A stretch of 64,000 nucleotides of DNA, from contig JAOZPP010000007.1 in the NCBI GenBank assembly GCA_029932675.1, positions 3,124-67,123 of the forward strand, given 5' to 3'. Shown here in pieces: positions 44,820 through 53,516 of the stretch. The notes under the pieces are model-generated. The model was not told the origin of the DNA and searched no databases. It saw nothing but the letters and a program-made list of their open reading frames with translations. Numbering within the stretch: position 1 is the stretch's first letter; each line of letters starts with the position of its first letter. The DNA comes from a bacterium. GTDB lineage: Bacteria > SM23-81 > DAOVCL01. Both the position numbers and the translations under genes were made by a program.

Positions 44820-46121
44820 TCAAGGCAAGAGTGAGATTATTCTCCCCACCGCTGCCTCCGATTGGGCCACCGAGCCCTGAATATTCTTTGGCCCTTGGGC
44901 ACAGCCCACGATAAAGATCCCCTCCCTCGGTGTAGCCACAGAGGAAAATTCTGGATGCTCCTCAGCAAAGAATCCCGCATCGTCTTGGGCGATGTTAAAC
45001 ACCTTGGCTAAGTCCGCTGCATCTGCCCTGGGTTCAATTGCCGGGGCCAGAATCACCATATCTACTTCCAGACTACCTGCTTTCCCACTGGGTAAATTAT
45101 ATTTAACCCGCAGGTTCCCATTCTCCTTTGCCACCTCCACCACCTCAGCCCGGATGAGATCCCCTCCCATACCCTTCACCTTCTCGGAGAACCTCTGGGC
45201 AGACTTCCCTGGAATACAGAAGTCAGTATAAAGCTGAGCCACCTCAACCGTAGGGAGCTTGGACTTTAAGTAGTGAACGAACTTGAGCGCATACATACAA
45301 CAGACTGCAGAGCAGTAACCCCTCTCCTTCCTCCCCACACAGTGGATGATGGCCACGGACTTTGGTGGATTTCCATTGGGGAGGAGGATCTCTCCCCCCG
45401 TTGGGCCATTGGAAGCAAAGAGCCTCTCAAATTCAAAGGCGGTGTAAACCCCGCCGACCTTCCCATACCCATATTGGGGGCTCCTCCGCGGATCGAAAAG
45501 GTCATATCCAGTGGCTACCACGATCGCCCCCACCTTAATCTCGAGCTCCTCATCCTGCTGATCAAAATCTATAGCCTCGAAGACGCAAGCTTCCTGACAG
45601 GCTTGGCAGGTCTTGTCCTCACCAGTAAAACGGAGGCAATGCTCCCGATCAATGGCAGGGACATTGGGCAACGCACCAGCACAGGGGATATAGATTGCCT
45701 TCCTCTCCCCTAACCCCTCCTCAAACTCATTCTTTAAGCTGACCGGGCAGGGGTCAAAGCAGGCACCACATCCGATGCAGGCCTCCAAGTCTACCCAGCG
45801 GGCGTTCCTCTTCACCGTTACCTTAAAATCGCCCAACCCCCCCTCAACTCTCACCACCTGGCTCAAGGTGAGGAGCTCAATCCTCTCAGCCTGGAGCGTC
45901 TCCTGTTGTTTTGGCGCTATCATACAGGTAGAACACTCCAAGTTAGTAAAAACCTCCTCAAACTTAATAACATTACCCCCTATGGAGGGGGACTTCTCCA
46001 CCAAATAGACCTTCCGGCCAGCCTGGGCAAGCAACAGGCTGGCCTCAATCCCGGCGATCCCCGCTCCCACCACCAACACATCCTTACTCTGATTTGTGGC
46101 TTCCAACTTTTCACCCCTCAA
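44820..46121 (-). CDS. HdrA-like protein, first half of a split HdrA pair
   Basis: A 433-residue short HdrA (QmoA-like in size). It lacks the N-terminal domain and the C-terminal ferredoxin but keeps the FAD motif (VVGAGIAGIEASLL), the site LECSTCMI, and the inserted ferredoxin (CIGCGACFDPCP, CQACQEACVFEA). It matches the first module of the fused HdrAs. The start codon is TTG at 46121, overlapping the mvhD stop, or TTG at 46106 with AGGGGTG upstream. Together with the 43102 product it supplies one full set of HdrA cofactors plus a second flavin. Confidence 0.86.
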   Translation of the reverse strand: MRGEKLEATNQSKDVLVVGAGIAGIEASLLLAQAGRKVYLVEKSPSIGGNVIKFEEVFTNLECSTCMIAPKQQETLQAERIELLTLSQVVRVEGGLGDFKVTVKRNARWVDLEACIGCGACFDPCPVSLKNEFEEGLGERKAIYIPCAGALPNVPAIDREHCLRFTGEDKTCQACQEACVFEAIDFDQQDEELEIKVGAIVVATGYDLFDPRRSPQYGYGKVGGVYTAFEFERLFASNGPTGGEILLPNGNPPKSVAIIHCVGRKERGYCSAVCCMYALKFVHYLKSKLPTVEVAQLYTDFCIPGKSAQRFSEKVKGMGGDLIRAEVVEVAKENGNLRVKYNLPSGKAGSLEVDMVILAPAIEPRADAADLAKVFNIAQDDAGFFAEEHPEFSSVATPREGIFIVGCAQGPKNIQGSVAQSEAAVGRIISLLP

Positions 46122-46546
46122 AGAGAAGTCTTTTCCTTAACCGGATTTGGCCCCAACCCCTTTATGTGCTCGGTGAATTCAGTAACCACCTCCTTAAACC
46201 GGGGCCCCTCGGAGGCGGAGATCCAGGATAGCCTGAACCTCTCCGGCTCCAGGTCCAGGGTCTCCATAACCTTCCTCAAAAGGGCGAACCTCCGGCGCGC
46301 ATAGTAGTTCCCCTTTTCATAATGGCAGTCACCTGGATGGCAACCAGCGACCAGGACACCATCTGCCCCGCGGAGAAAGGCGGTCACTATGAGCACTGGA
46401 TCTACCCTGCTGGAGCACATCACCCTAATAGAGGATATGGCTGGGGGCATCTTCAGCTTGCTTGAACCGGCAAGGTCTGCCCCGGCATAGGAACACCAGT
46501 TACAGAGAAAGCCAACTATCTTGGGGTTGTATTCCTTATCCGCCAT
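46118..46546 (-). CDS. mvhD: MvhD-like electron-transfer protein
   Basis: A 142-residue MvhD with CNWCSYAGAD, VMCSSRVDPV and GCHPGDCHYEKGNYYARRR. It is coupled by overlap to the split HdrA pair and follows tusA. It is closely related to the copy at 40360, including the C-terminal GPNPVKE tail. Confidence 0.9.
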   Translation of the reverse strand: MADKEYNPKIVGFLCNWCSYAGADLAGSSKLKMPPAISSIRVMCSSRVDPVLIVTAFLRGADGVLVAGCHPGDCHYEKGNYYARRRFALLRKVMETLDLEPERFRLSWISASEGPRFKEVVTEFTEHIKGLGPNPVKEKTSL

Positions 46547-46567
46547 TTTAGACCAATTGCCTCATGG

Positions 46568-46792
46568 TTAGAACTGGATCTGGGCCTTGAACTTGCCACC
46601 CCCTTCATCAGCACAGACGAGCAGGGTTTTGCCCGTCTTCTGACACCAGGCCTCTATATCCTTGGGAAACGAAGGGCAATCCGCCAATACCTCTAAGAGA
46701 TCCCCCGGCGATAGCTCTTTGGCCTTCACTGCTACCTTCAATACCGGCTGGGGGCACTTCAACCCCAATACATCAAGCGTATGGGTAGCCAT
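46568..46792 (-). CDS. tusA: TusA-family sulfur carrier
   Basis: A 74-residue TusA/SirA protein with the sulfur-binding motif LGLKCPQPVLK (C13). Three further cysteines are at 39, 50 and 60. TusA proteins hold a persulfide on the motif Cys and hand it to DsrE-type or catalytic partners. It lies after dsrE and hdrABC and before an MvhD gene. This suggests that a protein-bound polysulfide or persulfide is a substrate or product of the adjacent Hdr complex, or else a role in Sec or cofactor sulfur supply. Confidence 0.88.
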   Translation of the reverse strand: MATHTLDVLGLKCPQPVLKVAVKAKELSPGDLLEVLADCPSFPKDIEAWCQKTGKTLLVCADEGGGKFKAQIQF

Positions 46793-46829
46793 CTTTCCTC
46801 CTTTTTAAAAAGGTGTTATTTTCAACCCA

Positions 46830-47186
46830 TTAGAACGAAAAGGTTATCGTCGCATCCTTGATCTCGTTCATAAAAGTGGTCGCTCCCACCACCTCTACCC
46901 CCTCCCGGAGGTCTTCTTCCTTCAAGCCCTTTGCCTCTAAGGCCAGCTCACAGAGATATATCTTGCCCCCTAAACTCCGCACACCATCATATAGCTCAAT
47001 TAGGTCAGGCAAACCCTTAGCCTCCCTCATCTCCTCCATCTTCCCCTTCACCAGGGCAAGGGAGCCTCCGGGAGTGAAGAAAAGAACTACCTCATCCCCT
47101 GACGCCGCTGCCGCGGAGCCCAATATAAATGGAGGGAAGATCTTCCCCGGCTCCGCACTATTGCATACCATCGCTACCTTAGCCAT
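46830..47186 (-). CDS. DsrE-family sulfurtransferase-like protein
   Basis: A 118-residue DsrE/DsrF-fold protein. It has a cysteine near the N-terminus (MVCNSAEPG) and a second in YLCELALEAKG near residue 79, the usual position of the sulfur-binding Cys in DsrE2-like proteins. It starts at the second of two tandem ATGs, 6 nt after GGAGG. It is next to tusA and downstream of hdrABC. A TusA-DsrE pair is known from sulfur-oxidising Hdr-like systems, but the Hdr proteins here are of the bifurcating type. Confidence 0.8.
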   Translation of the reverse strand: MAKVAMVCNSAEPGKIFPPFILGSAAAASGDEVVLFFTPGGSLALVKGKMEEMREAKGLPDLIELYDGVRSLGGKIYLCELALEAKGLKEEDLREGVEVVGATTFMNEIKDATITFSF

Positions 47187-47219
47187 CATCTACCTCCTTT
47201 AAGTAAAAATTGGGGGGAA

Positions 47220-49181
47220 CTACTTTATGGTAACCGCTTCGCTCATCCTGAACAACTGACTATCCTGGAGGTTGCGCTGCTGGGCAGCTCCGGATGGACA
47301 GGCCGCTACACAACTGCCACAACCCTCACAGAGCACCTCATTGACCACTGCTATCCGCTTGCCCTTTATGACCTCTATCTCCCTTGCCTCGTAGGGACAC
47401 AACGGCACACACAGTCCACAACCGCTACATATGTCCTCATTCACTGTAGCCACCGCTGGGTCATGGTGTAGTTGTTCTTGGCCAAACATCTCCAGGGCCT
47501 TCGAGGCAGCACCGGAGGCTTGAGCCACAGTATCGGGGATGTCCCGCGGCGCCTGGCCACATCCAGCAAGGAATATCCCTGGGGTAAGCGTCTCCACTGG
47601 CCGCAGTTTTGGATGGGCCTCAGTGAGGAACCCATTTGTATCCACCTGAATCTTCAACTTCCGGATTAGCTCCTCCACCCCTGGGGAGGGGACGATGGCC
47701 ATTCCGAGGACAACGAGGTCGCAGCTTACCTCCAAGGGCTTTCCGGAGAGGGTGTCTGCGGCCATAATAACAAGCTCTCCATTGTTCTCATAGATCTTCG
47801 AGACCTTGCCCCTTATGTAAGTTACATGATCCTCCTCCTGGGCCCGCTGGACGAACTCCTCGTATCCCTTGCCATCCGAACGGATATCGATATAGAAGAC
47901 GATGGCCTCTCCATCAGGCACCCGGTGTTTGTAGAGCATAGCATGCTTAGTAAGATACATACAGCAGACCTTTGAACAGTAAGGCTTATGGAGTTCCGGG
48001 TCTCGTGAGCCAACACAGGAGATGAAAGCTACCCTCTTGGGAACCTTGCCATCGGAGGGGCGCCGCACCACCCCTTGGGTCGGTCCCGAGGCGGAAAGCA
48101 ACCTCTCAAATTGCAGCCCATTAATCACATCCTGATACCTCCCCCCCCCATACTCCCCTATGTTCTCCATCCCATAAAGGTCATAGCCAGTGGCCACCAC
48201 TATAGCCCCTACCTCCTCCTCGATGATCTCCTCCTGCTGTTCATAATCTATCGCCCCCGTGGGACAGAGCTTCTCACAAATGCGGCACTTCCCGGTTTGG
48301 AACCAGAGGCAATGCGCGGCATCGATCACTGGTTTGGCAGGAACAGCCTGCGGGAAGGGGATGTAGATGGCCTTCCTCTTGGCCAGCCCCTCCTCGAACT
48401 CGGAGGGAACCTCCACCGGGCACTTCTCCATACATATCCCACAGCCAATGCACTTGTCGAAGTCCACCCACCTCTTCTTTTTCCTTATCCTTACCTTGAA
48501 GTTGCCCACATATCCGGATACTTCCTCAACTTCAGAGTAGGTGTATAGCCTGATCTGCGGATGGTGACCGACCTCGACCATCTTAGGGGTGAGTATACAC
48601 TGGGAGCAGTCCAGGGTGGGGAAGGTCTCCGATAGCTGGATCATATGTCCACCAATGGAGGGCTGCTTTTCCACCAGGATCACCTCATATCCCGCGTTGG
48701 CCGTATCCAGCGCCGCCTGGATCCCAGCAATCCCCCCCCCGATGACCAAAGCCCGCTTGGTTATTGGTATAGCTATGGGAGTAAGCTCCTCATTCAGTTT
48801 GACCTTTTCGATGACCGTCTTCACGATCTTAATCGCCTTCACGGTGGCCTCGGCCCGATCGGAGTGAACCCAACTGCAATGCTCCCTGATATTGGCTATC
48901 TCACATCGATAAGGGTTTATCCCCACCCGGGCAACTGTATTCCTAAAGGTTACCTCATGCAAGGTAGGTGAACAGGAGGCGACAACCACACCATTAAGGC
49001 TCTTCTTCCTTATCCGCTCCTGGATCATCCCCTGACCGGGGTCTGAGCACATGTAGATGTAGTCCTCAGCATGAACGACACCTGGATAATCCTTTATCGC
49101 CGCAACCACCGCCTTCACATCCACCGTGGTGGCGATGTTTATCCCACAATGGCAGACAAATACACCTATCCTATTCTCCAT
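47220..49181 (-). CDS. hdrA: HdrA, canonical copy in an hdrCBA unit
   Basis: A 653-residue complete HdrA. It has the N-terminal domain (GVFVCHCGINIATT), FAD motif ([14 protein letters not shown]), site FPTLDCSQCILTPKM, inserted ferredoxin (CIGCGICMEKCP, CRICEKLCPTGA), cluster region CSKVCC, and C-terminal ferredoxin (CSGCGLCVPLCP, CEGCGSCVAACP). It overlaps hdrB by 11 bp. With HdrC and HdrB directly upstream this is the only complete hdrCBA set in the window. It can serve as the reference for comparing the six divergent HdrA genes. Confidence 0.95.
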   Translation of the reverse strand: MENRIGVFVCHCGINIATTVDVKAVVAAIKDYPGVVHAEDYIYMCSDPGQGMIQERIRKKSLNGVVVASCSPTLHEVTFRNTVARVGINPYRCEIANIREHCSWVHSDRAEATVKAIKIVKTVIEKVKLNEELTPIAIPITKRALVIGGGIAGIQAALDTANAGYEVILVEKQPSIGGHMIQLSETFPTLDCSQCILTPKMVEVGHHPQIRLYTYSEVEEVSGYVGNFKVRIRKKKRWVDFDKCIGCGICMEKCPVEVPSEFEEGLAKRKAIYIPFPQAVPAKPVIDAAHCLWFQTGKCRICEKLCPTGAIDYEQQEEIIEEEVGAIVVATGYDLYGMENIGEYGGGRYQDVINGLQFERLLSASGPTQGVVRRPSDGKVPKRVAFISCVGSRDPELHKPYCSKVCCMYLTKHAMLYKHRVPDGEAIVFYIDIRSDGKGYEEFVQRAQEEDHVTYIRGKVSKIYENNGELVIMAADTLSGKPLEVSCDLVVLGMAIVPSPGVEELIRKLKIQVDTNGFLTEAHPKLRPVETLTPGIFLAGCGQAPRDIPDTVAQASGAASKALEMFGQEQLHHDPAVATVNEDICSGCGLCVPLCPYEAREIEVIKGKRIAVVNEVLCEGCGSCVAACPSGAAQQRNLQDSQLFRMSEAVTIK

Positions 49182-50037
49182 AGATTAGCTCACTGGGATT
49201 AAAAAGGTTGAGCTCGAACCCTAAATCCTCCCTCCCTACCCCCAGTGCTGCGCCCAGGATTTGGGTAAAGTAAACAACTGGCATCTCCTCAAAATCCGTC
49301 CATTTCCCCTTCACATCCTTCTGTCTGGTCTCCAGGTTGAATTGGCATAAGGGGCAACTGGTGGCCAGGATGTTGGCACCAATGCTGCGGGCTAGGTTGA
49401 TCATCTTACGGGTCCTCTCCGCCACCAGGTCCACCTGGTCTACGGTCTGGTAGGCTCCACAGCACTCATTCCGGTAAGGGAAATCAACGGTCTGGACACC
49501 TAACGATTCAAATAGATCTTCAAAAACGCTCGGATTCTCAGGGTCATCAATGGCCGCTTCACCTGGCCTGAGCAACAGGCATCCATAGTAGGGAGCAACC
49601 TTTAACCCTGCGAGCTTCCTCTTCACCTTCTTAGCGATTTGGTCAAATCCTATCTCATCCCTCAGAAATCCTAAGATATGCAATACCTCCACATCCCCCT
49701 CATAATCCCTCTCCCGATACATAAACTCGTTCATCTTTTCACTGGCCTCTTTGTCCTCCCTAAAGAAGAGGTTTGCCTGTTTTAACGTATTGTAACACAT
49801 GGAGCACAGGGTAAGGACCTTTGAACCATCCTCCTCCCTTACCCTAATCAGATTCCTCACTGGAGCCAATTTGTGCATTAGGTCATCAGAGGCAAGAGAA
49901 TAAACCGTGCCACAACAGTTCCATCGTTTCAGCTCAACGAGCTCAACATTGAGTACCTTGAGGGCGGCGATAGCGGAATCCTCGAAGTTCTTCGCCGTGG
50001 TCTTCAGTGTACATCCTGGATAATATGGTATCCTCAT
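49171..50037 (-). CDS. hdrB: HdrB, CCG-domain catalytic subunit
   Basis: A 288-residue HdrB with two CCG domains: YYPGCTLKTTAKNF, WNCCGTVYS and CSMCYNTL in the first, and YYGCLLLRP, ECCGAYQ and TSCPLCQFNL in the second. These ligate the two noncubane [4Fe-4S] clusters that cleave disulfides such as CoM-S-S-CoB in methanogens. The bacterial substrate is unknown; with TusA/DsrE next door a sulfur-carrier persulfide is a candidate. It is followed by hdrA with overlap. Confidence 0.94.
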   Translation of the reverse strand: MRIPYYPGCTLKTTAKNFEDSAIAALKVLNVELVELKRWNCCGTVYSLASDDLMHKLAPVRNLIRVREEDGSKVLTLCSMCYNTLKQANLFFREDKEASEKMNEFMYRERDYEGDVEVLHILGFLRDEIGFDQIAKKVKRKLAGLKVAPYYGCLLLRPGEAAIDDPENPSVFEDLFESLGVQTVDFPYRNECCGAYQTVDQVDLVAERTRKMINLARSIGANILATSCPLCQFNLETRQKDVKGKWTDFEEMPVVYFTQILGAALGVGREDLGFELNLFNPSELIYGE

Positions 50038-50038
50038 C

Positions 50039-50416
50039 TTATGCCGTCTGCTTTCTGAAATTTCCCACTAAGGCAATCGGCGGCAATTCGTTGATCTCCC
50101 CTTGGGCTACCTTCTTTATATCTATGTGATCGACATTCCTCCGGAGGTGGATCTGTCTCAGAGCCTCCATTATTTTGGCCAAATCGATCCCCCGGGGACA
50201 TCTCACCGTGCAGGTGAAGCAACTTGCACATATCCATATCGTCTTGGAATTTAGTGCATCATCCACTCGCTTGGTCTGCACCAACCTGATTACTTCATTG
50301 GGAAGTATGTCCATCTGCCACACGCTTGGACAGCCACCAGAACATTTCCCGCATTGATAGCAGCCATAAAGGTTTTGTCCGGAAAGCTCGGCAACCTTAT
50401 CGATTAGCTCCTGCAT
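50039..50416 (-). CDS. hdrC: HdrC, two-cluster iron-sulfur subunit
   Basis: A 125-residue HdrC with CYQCGKCSGGCP and CASCFTCTVRCP. It links HdrA to HdrB. A single base separates it from hdrB. The C-terminal region is a typical short helical tail. Confidence 0.94.
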   Translation of the reverse strand: MQELIDKVAELSGQNLYGCYQCGKCSGGCPSVWQMDILPNEVIRLVQTKRVDDALNSKTIWICASCFTCTVRCPRGIDLAKIMEALRQIHLRRNVDHIDIKKVAQGEINELPPIALVGNFRKQTA

Positions 50417-50454
50417 AGTTCCTCACTAAATAAATTGACCCTTCAAATCCCTCA

Positions 50455-51510
50455 TTACCTCAATGCCTCCCAAACAAGGTCAAGGAGATTCACAACCTTG
50501 AGCTTGCCACCACCCCTTTGGGCTGCATTCCCAATATTAAACTCACAGGTTGGGCAAAGTGTGGCCAGGATATCTACCCCTCTTCCCAAGGCTTGATCCA
50601 TCCTCCTCTCCGCAAGCCTTTCCGCAAGTGGACCGTCAGAGACAAGCAGTCCACCACCACCACCACAACATTCTGCCCCTTTGCCCTTGGTGGGAAGCTC
50701 TATTAAATCTACACCAATCTGTTTTAATATTTCCCTGGGCTCATCAACCATACCCATCCCTCTGGCCAAGTTACAGGGATCATGATAGGTTGCCTTCAAT
50801 CCAAGCTTCTTGGGATTATAATAAGGCAGCCTCTTGGCAACCTCCTCAATTATATACTTGGGCTTGAGGTCGGGATAGTTCTTCCCAATGAAAAAGGCGC
50901 AGGTCGTGCACATACAGATAAATTCTTTGTAGGGAAACTTTTTGCGAAATTTGTCCTGCTGAGCCTTGAGTTCGTCCTTATACCCTAAGACCCCAAAGGG
51001 CATACCACAACAGGTCTCATCCACCACTTTTGGCTTTATACCAAGTCTCCTTAAGATCTCCAGGTATCTTTTCGCATCATCAGCCCTCTCCAAGAAGCGA
51101 CATCCCAGCAGGACTGGGGTCTCTCCCCCCTGGATGGGGGGATGGATCTCTCTCCCAAAGATGTTCCCCGTGCGTTTGATCTTATCCAAGAGGTCCAGAT
51201 GAGCATCGTACTTAAAACCGGCATTAACAAGGTCTGCCCGGGCCGCGGTGAGGATATCGGGGATGGAGACATTTGCCGAACAACGTTCCACACAATCCCG
51301 ACAGAAGGAACACTGAAAGATCTTATCCGCCAAATATTTTGTTGGCTCAACCTCACCGGAGAGCAACCCATAGGCCAACACAGCTTTTCCCCTGGGCCCA
51401 TCCGCTTCCCAGCTTAGCTGTTTGAATACAGGGCAACCCTCAAAGCAGTAAGCACACCTTATGCAGATATTAAGCTCATTTTCCCATTCCTTCAAATATT
51501 TTGTCTTCAT
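50455..51510 (-). CDS. GlcF/HdrD-like iron-sulfur oxidoreductase
   Basis: A 351-residue protein. The N-terminal part has two [4Fe-4S] motifs (CIRCAYCFEGCP, CSFCRDCVERCS), followed by two CCG domains (TCCGMPFG with CTTCAFFIG; ECCGGGGGLLVSD with LCPTCEFNI). It resembles glycolate/lactate oxidase iron-sulfur subunits and HdrD. A GlcD-type flavoprotein is two genes upstream, so the two may form a lactate or hydroxyacid dehydrogenase passing electrons to HdrABC, whose genes follow at once. PEP carboxykinase lies between them. Confidence 0.86.
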   Translation of the reverse strand: MKTKYLKEWENELNICIRCAYCFEGCPVFKQLSWEADGPRGKAVLAYGLLSGEVEPTKYLADKIFQCSFCRDCVERCSANVSIPDILTAARADLVNAGFKYDAHLDLLDKIKRTGNIFGREIHPPIQGGETPVLLGCRFLERADDAKRYLEILRRLGIKPKVVDETCCGMPFGVLGYKDELKAQQDKFRKKFPYKEFICMCTTCAFFIGKNYPDLKPKYIIEEVAKRLPYYNPKKLGLKATYHDPCNLARGMGMVDEPREILKQIGVDLIELPTKGKGAECCGGGGGLLVSDGPLAERLAERRMDQALGRGVDILATLCPTCEFNIGNAAQRGGGKLKVVNLLDLVWEALR

Positions 51511-51531
51511 CTTCCCTCTCTCGAGGAGAAA

Positions 51532-53406
51532 TCAAGCTTGGAACTTATCTGGAGCTATATAGTCTCCATATCTCCCCTTCGCCTCAAGCAACCTCTGCCT
51601 CTCTTCCTCTAAGACTTGGAAGAGCAGGGGAGGTGGATCGGAGACAGTAGTCTCGTAAATCTCCTTAATCCTATCGATCTTGGCCAAGTTCTCGGGTATC
51701 CTGAGGGTGAACTGAGCTCTATAGTCCACCTCCGAATACTCCTTATGCAGCACTTCCTTAAATAACCGTTTCAGGTCCTCATATTTGGGTAGGTAACCAA
51801 CTGGTGTCTTCAGAGCATCAATATCTTTATGCACCCTCAGTTCCATCCATTTAAGCCAGACCTTCTTATCGGTCTTTTCATTCATAAAATTCCCCTCTTT
51901 GTCCTTGAGGAAGTAGTTCACCCCAAAGATGAGTGGGGGATTGCGAAGCGATTTACCGAATTCCAAGTTCATCTCGATGTATTTCTCTATAGGAACGGAG
52001 AGGAAGTCGAGGTTGGACATAGGGTTAAATTTCCTCACCCCCTCTTTGCCCAGGGTAGCGGCTGTGGTCTCCGACTCCAACGATGCCCCCTTAGTAATTA
52101 TCCCATGTGCCCAATCAAAGGCCTGAGCCACTGGCACCCAGGTATCTGAATCCCGTCCACCATAGATTATCCCCCCCAACTCCACCCCTTTTGGTTCATT
52201 GAGCATGGGATCTAAATTCTCTAATCTCCTTAAATCTATTGTAAACCTGGCGTTCTTATGCGAAGGTGGTATCTCATTCCCTTCAGCATCTTTCTTCCCC
52301 CGGAACCACTCCCCGGAGTGATTTTGCCCTCTATCTGGGATTTCCTCCCCCATTCCAATCCAATAGGGCCTGTTGTCTACCCCAATGAGCACATTAGAGA
52401 ATATGATCTCATTGGGACTATGGAGCACTTTCCATATTATGGGGTCGTCCTTGGCGTTGACACCCATTATTATCCCAAACATTCCTGACTCCACATTAAC
52501 TGCATAGGCCTTGCCATCCCTTTTTCTAATATAGGCTATGTCATCTCCAACGATGGTCTCACCAGGGATCAAGGCAGTAGAGGTTTTCCCACAAAGGGAA
52601 GGGAACGCGCCACTAAAATATGTAACCCTCCCCTTTGGGCCGTGAACCCCCATAATGAGCATATGCTCGGTCAACCAGCCCTCTCTTGAGGCCCTGTTTA
52701 TGGCCAGCCGCATTGCCAATTTCTTCAGTCCAATGGTATTGCCCCCATACTGGGTATTGGCACAATATACAGTGTCCTGCTCCAAGTCGATGTATACCCT
52801 CCGCTTATCGATATTTACGCTTGTCTTCCTTTCATCCAACTCCCCGGCACTGTGCACAAACTTGAAGAACCGAGCAGATCTACCCTGTCTCTTAAACTCC
52901 TCATACCCCCACCTATATAACAGGTCCTCACTGTGGGCCACATAAGCGGAATCGGTGAGTTGCACACACGGTATGGAGAACTCTGAATTGGTGGGGCCAA
53001 GGCAGAAGAACCTAACATAAAGCTCGTGGCCCTGCATGATATTCTCCATAATCTGGTGGATCTCCTTTAGCCCTTCGGCTCTATCTATCGCATTGAGATT
53101 AGAGCCCAAATCAACTCCCTTTGGTAAAAGGAACTTGGTACGCGGTTTATCCCTTGCCTGGTCATAATACCCATCGAAATGGACGGTCCACCCCTCAACA
53201 GCAAGCCTCTTCTCCTCTCCATTTCTTATTGCCGCTTCCCTAATGTAGCGGATGTCCTCCGGTGAATCGGTGGAGACAAATACCTTCTCAGGGTTGCACA
53301 GCCCCACATACTGGGCAACGAACTTATGGAGTTGGGGATTATCTATTCCTAAAAGTTTCTGATAACCTTCCTCCCCCAATTTTTTCCTCAGCATCTCACT
53401 GTCCAT
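51532..53406 (-). CDS. pckG: phosphoenolpyruvate carboxykinase (GTP)
   Basis: A 624-residue GTP-type PEPCK. It has the P-loop FPSLCGKTSTAL, the metal motif GDDIAYIR, the guanine-binding NYFLKD region and the N-terminal RFFCLGPTNSEF substrate loop. It interconverts oxaloacetate and PEP. Length and motifs are typical. It lies inside the lactate/Hdr gene group, so lactate carbon probably passes through C4 acids to PEP, or PEP is carboxylated for fermentation to succinate. Confidence 0.94.
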   Translation of the reverse strand: MDSEMLRKKLGEEGYQKLLGIDNPQLHKFVAQYVGLCNPEKVFVSTDSPEDIRYIREAAIRNGEEKRLAVEGWTVHFDGYYDQARDKPRTKFLLPKGVDLGSNLNAIDRAEGLKEIHQIMENIMQGHELYVRFFCLGPTNSEFSIPCVQLTDSAYVAHSEDLLYRWGYEEFKRQGRSARFFKFVHSAGELDERKTSVNIDKRRVYIDLEQDTVYCANTQYGGNTIGLKKLAMRLAINRASREGWLTEHMLIMGVHGPKGRVTYFSGAFPSLCGKTSTALIPGETIVGDDIAYIRKRDGKAYAVNVESGMFGIIMGVNAKDDPIIWKVLHSPNEIIFSNVLIGVDNRPYWIGMGEEIPDRGQNHSGEWFRGKKDAEGNEIPPSHKNARFTIDLRRLENLDPMLNEPKGVELGGIIYGGRDSDTWVPVAQAFDWAHGIITKGASLESETTAATLGKEGVRKFNPMSNLDFLSVPIEKYIEMNLEFGKSLRNPPLIFGVNYFLKDKEGNFMNEKTDKKVWLKWMELRVHKDIDALKTPVGYLPKYEDLKRLFKEVLHKEYSEVDYRAQFTLRIPENLAKIDRIKEIYETTVSDPPPLLFQVLEEERQRLLEAKGRYGDYIAPDKFQA

Positions 53407-53516
53407 GTTATTCTCCTCAAATTAGGATAAGCATCCAACCTTTAACGAATTCCCAGACAGTTCTATAATTTTAACCTCAACATATACCTCTTCTGCATTC
53501 CCAGGAATTAATCGCC

